A stretch of 50,512 nt of DNA from CAIOTO01 sp040389165 (GTDB lineage: Bacteria; Pseudomonadota; Alphaproteobacteria; Paracaedibacterales; CAIOTO01). Positions 7,782 through 16,261 of this stretch are shown here, one piece after another. Location: positions 1 to 50,512 of the forward strand of contig JAZKAK010000013.1 of NCBI GenBank assembly GCA_040389165.1, read 5' to 3'. The position numbers and the translations under genes are program-made. The notes beneath the pieces were generated by a model. The model ran no database searches, had not been told where the DNA came from, and saw only the letters and a program-made list of their open reading frames with translations. Numbering within the stretch: position 1 is the first letter of the stretch; every line of letters begins with the position of its first letter.

Positions 7782-9659
7782 ATGACTTTGCAGGATGTCA
7801 AAAAAATAATAGATGCAGCTACAATATTTGAAATGCCTATTCCAGATATAACAGAATGTAAGCAAGAAGCCAGCTTAATTTTTCCTCATGGTTATCGCAT
7901 CACACCAACTGGGATTGAATATTTAAAAGGAAGCAAAGGACAAGGTGGAGAATATGATGATTGGAAATGGTTATGTAGCCACTTAATTGTTACAGCACAT
8001 GTATGTAATGATAATGATCATAATTTTGGACGTATACTTGAATACACTAATTCTAATGGCCGTACAAAAGAACATGTAATGCCGATGGAACATCTATCGG
8101 GTAACGGTGAGGAATTAAGAAAAGAGCTTTTATCTCGCGGTGTAATCATGGCAACTGAAAACGAAGCACGGCATCGTTTAAATGCTTACATTTCATCATC
8201 AAACCCAATTGCACGAGCTATTTGTGTTGATGAAGTTGGTTGGTTTAGAAACCAACAATATCTACTTGCTGATAAAGTGTATGGTCAACAAAATGGAGAA
8301 CGAGTTGTATTCCAATCAAAAGGGATTGCGCCAAAAAATACGCACTCTGGTTCTCTTGCAGAATGGCAAGAGCATGTTGGTAAATATATAGATGGCAATC
8401 CTATTTTATGCTTATCAGTATGCACAGCATTAGCCGCACCATTACTTCATTTACTGGGTGAAGAGAATTTTGCAATCCATATATCGGGTAGTTCTTCTAT
8501 AGGCAAAACGACAGCTGCTCGTGTAGCACGCTCTATATGTGGTAATGAGATTCACTCATGGCGAACCACAGATAACGCAGCCGAATCTTTAGCGAGAAAC
8601 TCTAATGATGGATGTCTCATCTTTGATGAACTTGGCGAAGTTGATGCAAAGTCAGCAGATAATATGGCTTATATGCTGGGTAATGGATCAGGTAAAGCAC
8701 GCGCTAATAAAAGAGGTGATGCGAGGCCTGTTAATAAGTTTAGAATAGTAATATTAAGTACTGGTGAAGTTGGACTTGAAAGTAAACTTGCTGAAATTGG
8801 CAAGGCACAACGAGCAGGTCAGGCTGTCCGCTTTATCGAAATACAGGCTGATTGTGGTAAGGGTTTTGGAATATACAAAGAATTACATGGTTTAAAAGAT
8901 GGTGAACAATTATCTAATCATCTTAAACAAGCTAGTGAACTATATTCGGGTACTGTTATGGATGCATGGCTTACCTATATTACTCAAGATAAGGAAAGAC
9001 AAGAATACATTGTAAACATAACTAATACACTTAGGGATGGATGGATCAATAAATTTGTACCATCTCATGCCAATGAACAAGTTAAGCGTTGTGGTCGAAA
9101 GTTTGCTTTATTAGCGGCTGTTGGTGAAATAACCAAAGATCTAAGGATTTTGCCACAGTATTCAAGTGATCATAACGTATTTGAACCTATATTAGGAGCA
9201 TTAAGTGAATCGATAAATGAACTCTTTCAATCTTGGTCTAGAAGCCGAGGGGAAAATTTCCACGAATTAACAGAAATAATTAAAGCACTTAGATGTTTTA
9301 TTAACTTACATGGCAGCTCTCGCTTTGAGACACCTTGGAAGGACAAAAATCATGACAGCGAATATGTAGACATGGATACATCACATACTCTTTGTGATCA
9401 GAGAACACACAACCGTGCGGGCTATAAACGATTGGTAGATAATAAATGGCACTATTATTTTTATCAGAATGTATTTGTAGACGATGTTCTAAAGGGTAAA
9501 AACAATAAGACTTTTCTAAGCGCTCTTGCTGATAAAGGTATTTTACAAAAAGAGACGTCCGGAAATACTACCTGCAGTATTCGTATTCCCGGCGAAGGGC
9601 AAAAAAGAGTTTATTGCATACTACCTGACGCTATCAACATGGGAGATGAGAATGAGTAA
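7782..9659 (+). CDS. DUF927 domain ATPase (element replication helicase)
   Basis: This 625-aa protein belongs to the DUF927 group of phage and plasmid ATPases that act as replicative helicases beside a Toprim primase. The N-terminal part (about residues 30-190) includes the GWFRNQQYLL segment of the family. The P-loop is GSSSIGKTT at 236-243, with Walker B CLIFDELGE at 278-285, and a later sensor-like ILSTGEVG segment. The C-terminal 200 residues, with ELTEIIKALRCFINLHGSSRF, form the accessory domain seen in these proteins. It begins 2 bp after the primase stop with AAAAGGA upstream. The motor motifs appear intact. Confidence 0.88.
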   Translation: MTLQDVKKIIDAATIFEMPIPDITECKQEASLIFPHGYRITPTGIEYLKGSKGQGGEYDDWKWLCSHLIVTAHVCNDNDHNFGRILEYTNSNGRTKEHVMPMEHLSGNGEELRKELLSRGVIMATENEARHRLNAYISSSNPIARAICVDEVGWFRNQQYLLADKVYGQQNGERVVFQSKGIAPKNTHSGSLAEWQEHVGKYIDGNPILCLSVCTALAAPLLHLLGEENFAIHISGSSSIGKTTAARVARSICGNEIHSWRTTDNAAESLARNSNDGCLIFDELGEVDAKSADNMAYMLGNGSGKARANKRGDARPVNKFRIVILSTGEVGLESKLAEIGKAQRAGQAVRFIEIQADCGKGFGIYKELHGLKDGEQLSNHLKQASELYSGTVMDAWLTYITQDKERQEYIVNITNTLRDGWINKFVPSHANEQVKRCGRKFALLAAVGEITKDLRILPQYSSDHNVFEPILGALSESINELFQSWSRSRGENFHELTEIIKALRCFINLHGSSRFETPWKDKNHDSEYVDMDTSHTLCDQRTHNRAGYKRLVDNKWHYYFYQNVFVDDVLKGKNNKTFLSALADKGILQKETSGNTTCSIRIPGEGQKRVYCILPDAINMGDENE

Positions 9660-9718
9660 TAATATATCCTTTCTTTGTCATTTTTTCATTTTACATCTAC
9701 AGAATGAATGAAATCTCT

Positions 9719-10046
9719 GTTTCAAATGTTTCACTGTTTCAAACGTGTTTTAAGTGGTGAGAACCCAGTAAAATACTCACTTTTAGGCCTAAATTATTTG
9801 CAATATTTTTTATTTCCCATTTGTTTCAGGTGTTTCAATAAGTGAAGAAGTTTAACATTTGAAACATTTGAAACATTTGAAACATTTTGCATTTTCATTT
9901 TTGTTTCAAAACAAGTAGGCAGAATATGAGGAAAACTGGATGTTTGAAGGCAAAATAACGTTTAAAACACCTGAAACATTTGAAACACAACTTTTAATTA
10001 TTCTGTAAAAAGAAAGGAAGTGAAGAATGTTTGAAACACCCGAAAC
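9719..10046. repeat. Iteron-like GTTTCA/TGAAAC repeat cluster
   Basis: The intergenic stretch after the helicase gene and the first codons of the next gene contain twelve copies of one hexamer. TGAAAC occurs at 9860, 9869, 9878, 9972, 9981 and 10032; its complement GTTTCA occurs at 9719, 9728, 9736, 9823, 9832 and 9903. Many neighbouring copies are 8-9 bp apart, with three exact ATTTGAAAC units in tandem at 9857-9883. A degenerate CGAAAC is at 10041. This looks like a replication origin with iterons or a multi-site operator. The surrounding DNA is AT-rich. The repeats are certain; the role is inferred. Confidence 0.75.
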
Positions 10047-10266
10047 AGCATCTCCACCTGCCTGCCCTTCCGATGCTAGATATTTGAAATATCGAACATA
10101 TTATGGCGAGCGAGCAGGATTTGCAGAATACGAGGCGGGCATATCTAGATCTGAAGCTGAATACAACGCACGTTTAGAAACTTTATGGGTATTTATTGCT
10201 GATGAATATCCTAAAATTTTAGACATATTTAATTCCACAATCACGAATGAAGAGGTAACCAAATGA
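10027..10266 (+). CDS. Small hypothetical protein, 79 aa
   Basis: I do not recognise this protein. It starts at ATG 10027 with a good AAAGGAAG site, and its stop overlaps the next gene in an ATGA arrangement, so the pair is coupled. The first residues MFETPETA are encoded by the end of the GTTTCA/TGAAAC repeat cluster. If a protein binds those repeats it could also control this gene's translation start region. The rest is acidic and aromatic (YLKYRTYYGERAGFAEYEAG), with a helical C-terminus. There is no signal peptide. Confidence 0.65.
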   Translation: MFETPETASPPACPSDARYLKYRTYYGERAGFAEYEAGISRSEAEYNARLETLWVFIADEYPKILDIFNSTITNEEVTK

Positions 10267-10775
10267 GTAAAACATTAGATCAAAGCACAACACACCGTAA
10301 ACAACGAGATGACAGTGGCATCTCTACTATCTCTGTTACATTAACGAAAGAGAACACACTTACGGAGGAAATAGTTCATAACTTAACGCAACAGATTTAT
10401 TTAGCGATGCCCGAAATAAAAAACGATGATGAAAATAAGAAGCAGTCAAGACAGAAAGCCATCGCGCATATGATTGTAAACCTGGATCCTCAAGATGAAT
10501 TAGAGAGAATGCTTACTGTACAAATGTTGGCAATTCATCATGCGTCTTTGGATTGCTTGTCAGTCTCATTTGTAACTGGTAACTATTCTGACCCGCGCTA
10601 TCAGAATCTGAATCAAGTTAATAAATTAATGCGTACCTTCGCTGTCTTAATGGATTCATTAGGCCGTTATCGAGATCGAGGTAGAAGTCAGTTATCGGTA
10701 GGGCATGTTGATGTGCATAGTGGTGGACAGGCCATCGTTGGTAATATACATGTTGGTGCATTCAACAATGAATGA
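10263..10775 (+). CDS. Conserved element protein, 170 aa, C-terminal GGQAIVG motif
   Basis: No function is known to me. The C-terminal part, with NQVNKLMRTFAVLMDSLGRYR followed by VDVHSGGQAIVGNIHVG, resembles small proteins found widely in alphaproteobacterial genomes, often beside HGGxSTG proteins. Such a gene is indeed next door (10782-11078, convergent). The N-terminal 60 residues are polar; the middle (residues 60-120) is helical with PQDELERMLTVQMLAIHHASLD. It starts within the stop of the 79-aa gene (ATGA overlap). It has no signal peptide. The pairing suggests the two belong to one functional module carried by the element. Confidence 0.7.
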   Translation: MSKTLDQSTTHRKQRDDSGISTISVTLTKENTLTEEIVHNLTQQIYLAMPEIKNDDENKKQSRQKAIAHMIVNLDPQDELERMLTVQMLAIHHASLDCLSVSFVTGNYSDPRYQNLNQVNKLMRTFAVLMDSLGRYRDRGRSQLSVGHVDVHSGGQAIVGNIHVGAFNNE

Positions 10776-10781
10776 ATGCAA

Positions 10782-11078
10782 TCACATCAATGTTTCGGCA
10801 TAGGCAACCATCTCTAATGCTTCTGTTATAAGTATGTTGAGCTTTTTCTTATGTTGTAGATTTTCTTTTGTATGAAGTCCATAGGTATAAGATCCATGGG
10901 CTTTTCCACACGGCGCCCCTGGCGATTTTCCCCCATGCATACGACAGCGACCATTCATCATAGCTGGTGATACGCAGGGGTGAGCTGCACGCGTTTTTGC
11001 ACCGCAGCGTTTGGCATTATTGGCTTTGCTGAGCGCGGTCATCCACGCAGGTTGTGGCGCGTTTCTTTCTGGGTGCAT
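10782..11078 (-). CDS. HGGxSTG-type Cys-rich small protein
   Basis: The 98-aa product contains AKRCGAKTRAAHPCVSPAMM followed by GRCRMHGGKSPG, the hallmark of the HGGxSTG family: four Cys residues likely to bind zinc, then a glycine-rich motif (KSPG here instead of KSTG). The family is common in alphaproteobacterial elements and has no firm function. An open frame extends to 11207, but ATG 11078 fits the usual family length and has AAGGG upstream, so the longer start is less likely. It is convergent with the 170-aa gene, 6 bp apart. The C-terminus is helical and Lys/Glu-rich. Confidence 0.72.
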   Translation of the reverse strand: MHPERNAPQPAWMTALSKANNAKRCGAKTRAAHPCVSPAMMNGRCRMHGGKSPGAPCGKAHGSYTYGLHTKENLQHKKKLNILITEALEMVAYAETLM

Positions 11079-11543
11079 GGGGTTAACCCTTAAAAAAAAT
11101 GTTATGGTATTATTGTAAGCTAACGAAGTGGATTTCAAGAGCGAATATTCATTCATTTGGAAATCCTGTTTTAATCTCATTAGAGTTGAATTCCACGCAG
11201 CTTGCAACGATAGGGAGTTTTAGACATGCGGATTTATTGCTTTTGCATATCCCCACGTGACATCTATCCAAGAGGATATCTATAAGACTTCCTGAAACTG
11301 GATCGTCGTTGTCTAAATTATTATGTAAAAAAGTTGGTTTAACGAAACAAAATGAGCATGATTAAGAATCAAGTATGTTCTTTTGGTGTACATTCTAAAA
11401 ACACATGGCGCTCCTTCAAGCATAAAACCATCCAGATAACGTCCTTATAAATTATTATTATTTTTCACCTGCATAAATAAATATTTTTCTATTTAATTTT
11501 TATGTTATATCTGATTGATCTTATATAAAAATTGAAAAATGAC
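11079..11543. other. AT-rich intergenic region upstream of kinase-PARP gene, 465 bp
   Basis: No gene is supported here. The stretch becomes very AT-rich toward the kinase-PARP start, with no strong ribosome-binding site and no clear -35/-10 pair. It presumably carries divergent promoters for the HGGxSTG gene and the kinase-PARP gene. Confidence 0.5.
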
Positions 11544-14500
11544 ATGATATTTATCAAAACAAAGCAAAAAATAGGTTTACTGTTAAGTTTTGTCTCTGTG
11601 TGCGCGCACGCTGCAGGCGATGAAGTCCCCAAGTTAAACGGATTTGAACTCAATCGAGTTGATGAGATTGGTAGGGGCAGTTTTGGTTCTGTGTATCGAG
11701 GATATTGGCGAGCAGGCGGCGTTGATGTGGCCATAAAAGTTTTGAATATACCAACAATAACAGAAGCCGAAAAACGGGAATTTAATAAAGAAGTTGGTAT
11801 TTTGTGGCAAAGCCAGTTCCAACGGGTGGTGCGCTTATATGGTGTATGTTTAGATCCTGGGAATTTGTCTATGGTATTTGAATTAATGAACGGGTCTTTG
11901 TATGACCTGTTGCATAGTGGTACGGCTGTTTCAAATAAGCAGCGATCGCAAGTTGCAATTGACATTATTCAAGGGCTTCAAGATTTGCATGCAAATCATA
12001 TTTTACACCGCGATTTAAAAAGCCATAATATTTTATTAGATGTACGGGGACGTGCAAAAATTTCGGATTTTGGTTTAGCCAAATTAAGACTTGCCACCAG
12101 CACCCGTACAAATGGTCGTGTTTCTGCTGGAACACTTCGGTGGCGTGCGCCTGAACATTTAAATCTTAGGCCAGCCGCACTACATACATCGATGGATATG
12201 TATAGTTATGGAATTATTTTATGGGAATTATTGACGCATAAAATTCCCTTTGAATATCAGCCTGACGATACGATTATTAAAGATGCTGTTAAAGGCGGTG
12301 AACGTGAAGAAATTCCTGAAGATTGTCCGGTGGTATGGCGTGAAATTATCAATGCATGCTGGCAGCAGGATCCTTTAAAGAGGCCTGATGCAGGTGAGGT
12401 TCTTGAGCGTTTAAGTGAAGAGAAGCCAGAAAGAACACCTGCTCCCCTGTGGTTGTTTGAGGATCAAACCATTAAAACAATTCCAAATTGTGGTTATACG
12501 TACTGTGATGGCAGTGCAACGGATTGGGAATTTGTTTTACGGTGTTATCAGCATCATCCGGTTCCGGGTTATGATGTGGATCGCGTTGAAGTTATTTATC
12601 ACCCTCTTATGAATCAAACTTTTGCCACAAGTATACAAATGTTGCAGCAACGTAAGGGAAATCCGAGGTATGTAGCCGATTGGATGAGTCAAAGAAAAGC
12701 TGAATGGCGCAGAAATATATTGCAACAACTTGGTCATTTATCGGAGGAGTATATAGATGATACGTATCCAGATGTTAACGTTCTCCCTCTGTGGCACGGT
12801 ACGCAAAGTGATAAACTCCGAAGCATACTAAGTACGGGATATACCCCATTTGGGGATACAGATGATGGTTACTTTGGCAAGGGTATTTATATGACGCATG
12901 AAGCGAGTTATGCGGCGAAGTATGTTGCTAATGGTTTCGACCCTACACCTGAATCACGCTTGATCTTAAATTGGGTGTCAAGTTATTCCAGCTGTCCTAT
13001 CATAAGTGATGACTTTGATCCCTCTGAAAAAAAAATGATATTGCCCATTCGAGCGGGCAAATATGATTCTCATTTTATTCCGGTTGTAAGTCAAAATCCA
13101 GCGGATCCAATTTGTATGGAGTATATACCAACGGGTGTGGGTGAACAGCATCATTATACCGAAATGGTAATTTTTGAAAAGGCACATATTTTGCCGCGTT
13201 ATGTGGTGACACTAAAAGAATCCCTTGGTATAGATAGCCAACAATCAGTGATGCGCGAGGCGCTTAGAGAAAGAGAAGAAAGAGCAAGAAAGCGAGAAGC
13301 CTTGGGGAAAGATCGACGGTCTATTAAAGAAGTAGATAATCTTTCGCAACGCATTGCTGCCGAGAATAATCTTTTGGAAGAAAAACGTCAATTGGATTTA
13401 GAAAAAGAAATACTTGTACAACAACAACAAGCATTAGAAGTTTTTCGGCAACGTGCAGAAGACGAAAGGCGCTTAAGTGAGGAACGACGCCGTGAAGATG
13501 AGCTCCGCCTTGACGAAGAAAACAATATGCTGGATTTAAAAAGAGACACACTAGGCCAACAAGAGCGCGAATTAGAAGCTTTACGGCAACGCCTAAATGA
13601 AGAGCAGGAAGAAAAAAAACGTTTAAGCGAAGAACAGATCCTTGCAACTGATAATAGATGTTTAGAAGAAGAACGTCGTTTGGATTTAAAAAGAGAATCT
13701 CTAGACCAACGAGCACACGAATTAGAATCTTTGTGGCAATGTGCAGAAGATGAAAGGCGTCAGTTCGTTCTAGAAAAAGAAATTTTTGAAAATCAAAGAA
13801 GAGAATATGAAAAAAAAGAAAAAATAGCTGCTGATGCTAATGTAATATCAGATAGAGCTACGGCTGAAGCTAAAAGAGTCGCTGATGCTAAGCTAATATC
13901 TGACAGGGCGTCTGTTGCCACCCATGGAGCATCAGGAGGAGGAATTGTCACCACAAACGTTCTTACCTCACCTCTTAAGTCAATCTCAGCTCCACGTGTC
14001 ACAATACCTGAATTTGCTCGGGGCTATGAAGATATTTACAGACGTTTTATTGGAGGAAAATTACTTTATAAACCAGATCAAAACAGCACGATAGGACAAA
14101 TAGAAATTCCATTTACGTCATTATTAAATCCACTTGAAGGAACATTTGATTTATCACGTTGTGGTGATGTGGGTAGATATATAAGCATATCGACAGGCTA
14201 TCGAAAAGGTAAAATTGCGGCTAATAAGGACAAGCTTGAAATCTGGATTACACCTAAGTTTGTGGTTGAGAATGAATTAAGAACGTCAGCGTCGCATTAC
14301 GCCCCAATCTTGAATTCCGCCACGTGGACATCTCCGGTGGGCATCATATGGACATATGGTGGCTGGGATGACGTGGCTTGGTATGATTATTTGACAACAA
14401 AACAATTTGATGAAATTTCGTCTAAAAATTTATATGAAAATTGGTGCGGTGTGTTCTGTGCGAGATGGCGTGGAACCGTGGTCCACAGCGTCCCAGCCGA

Positions 14501-14552
14501 TGCGCGTATGTCACGGGCGCATCGTTTATTTTTTACTTTCGATTTTAATTAA
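11544..14552 (+). CDS. Secreted kinase-PARP fusion protein with coiled coil, putative effector
   Basis: Residues are counted from ATG 11544 (1002 aa); a TTG at 11532 is also possible. Residues 1-24 look like a signal peptide (hydrophobic core, AHAA end). A eukaryote-like protein kinase domain covers about 36-290: glycine loop GRGSFGSV (43-50), VAIK Lys65, HRDLKSHN (Asp157), DFG (175-177), APE (202-204). It most resembles tyrosine-kinase-like (TKL) kinases. A PARP catalytic domain follows (about 400-560) with an H-Y-E triad: His418 in WHGT, Tyr449 in GYFGKGIY, Glu540 in YTEMVIF. Residues 570-770 form a charged coiled coil with three related ~46-50-residue units. The C-terminal 180 residues are unrecognised. 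The product could phosphorylate and ADP-ribosylate host or competitor proteins. Composition and architecture suggest transfer from a eukaryote. Confidence 0.88.
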   Translation: MIFIKTKQKIGLLLSFVSVCAHAAGDEVPKLNGFELNRVDEIGRGSFGSVYRGYWRAGGVDVAIKVLNIPTITEAEKREFNKEVGILWQSQFQRVVRLYGVCLDPGNLSMVFELMNGSLYDLLHSGTAVSNKQRSQVAIDIIQGLQDLHANHILHRDLKSHNILLDVRGRAKISDFGLAKLRLATSTRTNGRVSAGTLRWRAPEHLNLRPAALHTSMDMYSYGIILWELLTHKIPFEYQPDDTIIKDAVKGGEREEIPEDCPVVWREIINACWQQDPLKRPDAGEVLERLSEEKPERTPAPLWLFEDQTIKTIPNCGYTYCDGSATDWEFVLRCYQHHPVPGYDVDRVEVIYHPLMNQTFATSIQMLQQRKGNPRYVADWMSQRKAEWRRNILQQLGHLSEEYIDDTYPDVNVLPLWHGTQSDKLRSILSTGYTPFGDTDDGYFGKGIYMTHEASYAAKYVANGFDPTPESRLILNWVSSYSSCPIISDDFDPSEKKMILPIRAGKYDSHFIPVVSQNPADPICMEYIPTGVGEQHHYTEMVIFEKAHILPRYVVTLKESLGIDSQQSVMREALREREERARKREALGKDRRSIKEVDNLSQRIAAENNLLEEKRQLDLEKEILVQQQQALEVFRQRAEDERRLSEERRREDELRLDEENNMLDLKRDTLGQQERELEALRQRLNEEQEEKKRLSEEQILATDNRCLEEERRLDLKRESLDQRAHELESLWQCAEDERRQFVLEKEIFENQRREYEKKEKIAADANVISDRATAEAKRVADAKLISDRASVATHGASGGGIVTTNVLTSPLKSISAPRVTIPEFARGYEDIYRRFIGGKLLYKPDQNSTIGQIEIPFTSLLNPLEGTFDLSRCGDVGRYISISTGYRKGKIAANKDKLEIWITPKFVVENELRTSASHYAPILNSATWTSPVGIIWTYGGWDDVAWYDYLTTKQFDEISSKNLYENWCGVFCARWRGTVVHSVPADARMSRAHRLFFTFDFN

Positions 14553-14564
14553 ATTTGAGCAAAC

Positions 14565-15083
14565 TTAGCAAGTCGCGACGGATATCTGAGAAAAATCAAT
14601 CGCGGCACCACCGGACAAGGACGCCGACAACGTCGGTAACCGTTCTTGAACACATGTTTTGAATGCGATGACCTCAGATAAGCCGGAGACGAGCCAGTTT
14701 GCCCATTTTCTAAAGTACTTCTGCAATCTTTCTCGGAGGTCACGTTTTTTTAACGCGCATGCGTTTAACGTTTCTAAAATTATGTTAAAATCCGCATTTG
14801 TGGGTGCGGATTCATTTACCTGATATTTCGAGATGTCTCGATCTGATGTATGTTGACGAGATCTGTAGGATGGCGATTGCTCATAAAGCGCAGAAGAACG
14901 TTCAGAAAAACGGCGGATTGTTTCCTTAGAGGGAAGGATCGTGTGATGATCCATATAAAAAGCGAGAAAATTGAAACCATGGCTGATTTTGCCGATGCAT
15001 GTTTTCATCGGGTGCAGCTTAAATTTAAGTGCATCTATAATGGAATGCGTGAACCCCCGCGGGAAAACCCTATGGGATATCAT
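14565..15083 (-). pseudogene. Reverse transcriptase fragment, C-terminal (thumb) part
   Basis: The translated frame contains IDALKFKLHPMKTCIGKIS, then HGFNFLAF, then LPSKETIRRFSERSSALYEQ. These match the end of bacterial reverse transcriptases (palm/thumb boundary, as in the LHPxKTxIG and GFxFLGY segments), and YFRKWANWLVSGL resembles their usual C-terminus. The catalytic YxDD part and everything before it are missing, and no RT-like frame continues to the right of about 15045, so the gene is 5'-truncated. It is convergent with the kinase-PARP gene, 12 bp away, at the right end of the integrated element. Group II intron or other RT class cannot be decided. Confidence 0.7.
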
Positions 15084-15139
15084 AGCCGGCTTCGTCGAGG
15101 ACTAGCTCTGCTTTGCCAACGACCTTCACTTTATGAAGT

Positions 15140-15175
15140 CCATTGGGGTGCTACACCCACGGGTAAACCCAATGG
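15140..15175. repeat. Inverted repeat with internal hairpins beside RT remnant
   Basis: CCATTGGG (15140-15147) and CCCAATGG (15168-15175) form a perfect 8-bp outer stem. Inside are two small hairpins, GGGTG-CTA-CACCC (15146-15158, competing with the outer stem) and GGGT-AA-ACCC (15161-15170). It could be a structured RNA or an element end; no T-tract follows. Confidence 0.5.
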
Positions 15176-15551
15176 TTTTACTAGCCCATATAAAACAGCC
15201 TTTGTTGATGATTTTTTTAGCTTGAATAGTTCAACACGTGACTATTTTTAATTTTTGCAGGAGAAGGCTCGTGAGTTTTCAAACATTTTATTTAATGAAT
15301 AGATTATAGGATAAAGAGGTGAAAAAAGCTTTTGCAAGGTGATTTCATCTAGATATTGTGGACTAATTAACCAGTAAAGCCTTTCACACCTACGAGTTAA
15401 TTCAACAATATTTTTAATTCAAAATCCACAAAAGGTAGCACCAGGTTCTTTGAATTAAACTCAAAACTGCCTAAAAAAATAATCATATCTTAAATTTAGA
15501 TGCAGACTTCAAACTCAAAGAAACTAGCAGGTGCTCATAGTTTTGAGATTT

Positions 15552-15571
15552 TGCTACCCCATTTGCTACCC
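15552..15571 (+). repeat. Right arm-type site candidate, two GCTACCC units
   Basis: Identical over 20 bp to 4027-4046 and in the same orientation, with GCTACCC at 15553-15559 and 15565-15571. It lies 43 bp inside the right tRNA repeat. Together the two copies look like integrase arm-binding sites. Confidence 0.6.
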
Positions 15572-15614
15572 CGGCGTAAAAATTCAGCAGAAGAAGCCAG
15601 AAAAACCCGCAGTT

Positions 15615-15694
<80 letters not shown>

Positions 15695-15759
15695 ACACAC
15701 CTAGAATGTAAGCAACTTGTGTCAGGCCCGTCAAGTGTAATCTTGATTTTGTGCGTGCC

Positions 15760-16215
15760 TTACCGCCCATTAATCATTTGCCAAGCTTCTTGTGTTTTGC
15801 TTAAGAATACAAGTGGTGCATCGGTTACAAAGCTTACATTTGATTGTCCCGTGGAGCCGTTGCTGAGAAGAACCAAAAGAGCAAAGCCAATTTCATCTTT
15901 TGTGATGCTTTCATCGCCTACCATCTTTTGTATATTTAAGAGCACTGCATTTTGCTGGACTTCATCAAGGACTGGATAATGCACGATAAATGACAATGCT
16001 TCTTCTTCAAGTGATTGCAATAGACCATAACGTTGATCAGTAGGTATGCCAGGAACATCCGTTAGTGTGAACTTTATTTTATTTGGAAAGCCTACTAATC
16101 CGTCGTTGAAATAAAAAATGTCATTGTCTGTGACTTGGATTGTTCCCAATCGTGTATCAATTGTCGTCTCGGCTGCAGGAATTGCTGTGTTTATTATTGC
16201 GTTTTGTGTTCTCAT
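15760..16215 (-). CDS. fliW: Flagellar assembly factor FliW
   Basis: FliW binds flagellin and, where CsrA is present, antagonises CsrA to match flagellin synthesis to export. The 151-aa product shows the family's TIDTRLGTIQV start, FNDGLVGFPN (usually GLxGFE), and the segment YGLLQSLEEEALSFIVHYP, matching the usual P(F)xxLQSxxDxxLxFxV. ATG 16215 has an AAGGAG site. It is the last gene of a minus-strand flagellar run, 46 bp after flgL. Alphaproteobacteria usually use FlaF/FlbT for flagellin control, so FliW here is unusual; no csrA is in the window. Confidence 0.88.
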   Translation of the reverse strand: MRTQNAIINTAIPAAETTIDTRLGTIQVTDNDIFYFNDGLVGFPNKIKFTLTDVPGIPTDQRYGLLQSLEEEALSFIVHYPVLDEVQQNAVLLNIQKMVGDESITKDEIGFALLVLLSNGSTGQSNVSFVTDAPLVFLSKTQEAWQMINGR

Positions 16216-16261
16216 GATAGTCTCCTTGGTTTTTCAATTATTCGTTGAGGGTTTGTGCTAA

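Noticed and set aside
9857..9890. Short tandem ATTTGAAAC units considered as a CRISPR array
   Set aside because: The unit is only 9 bp with no spacers and occurs in both orientations; iterons or operators fit better.
13324..13716. 130-aa minus-strand frame in the kinase-PARP gene
   Set aside because: Leu-rich shadow of the coiled-coil coding region with no support of its own.
14850..15251. 133-aa plus-strand frame opposite the RT remnant
   Set aside because: It is antisense to the RT-like frame, which has real family motifs.
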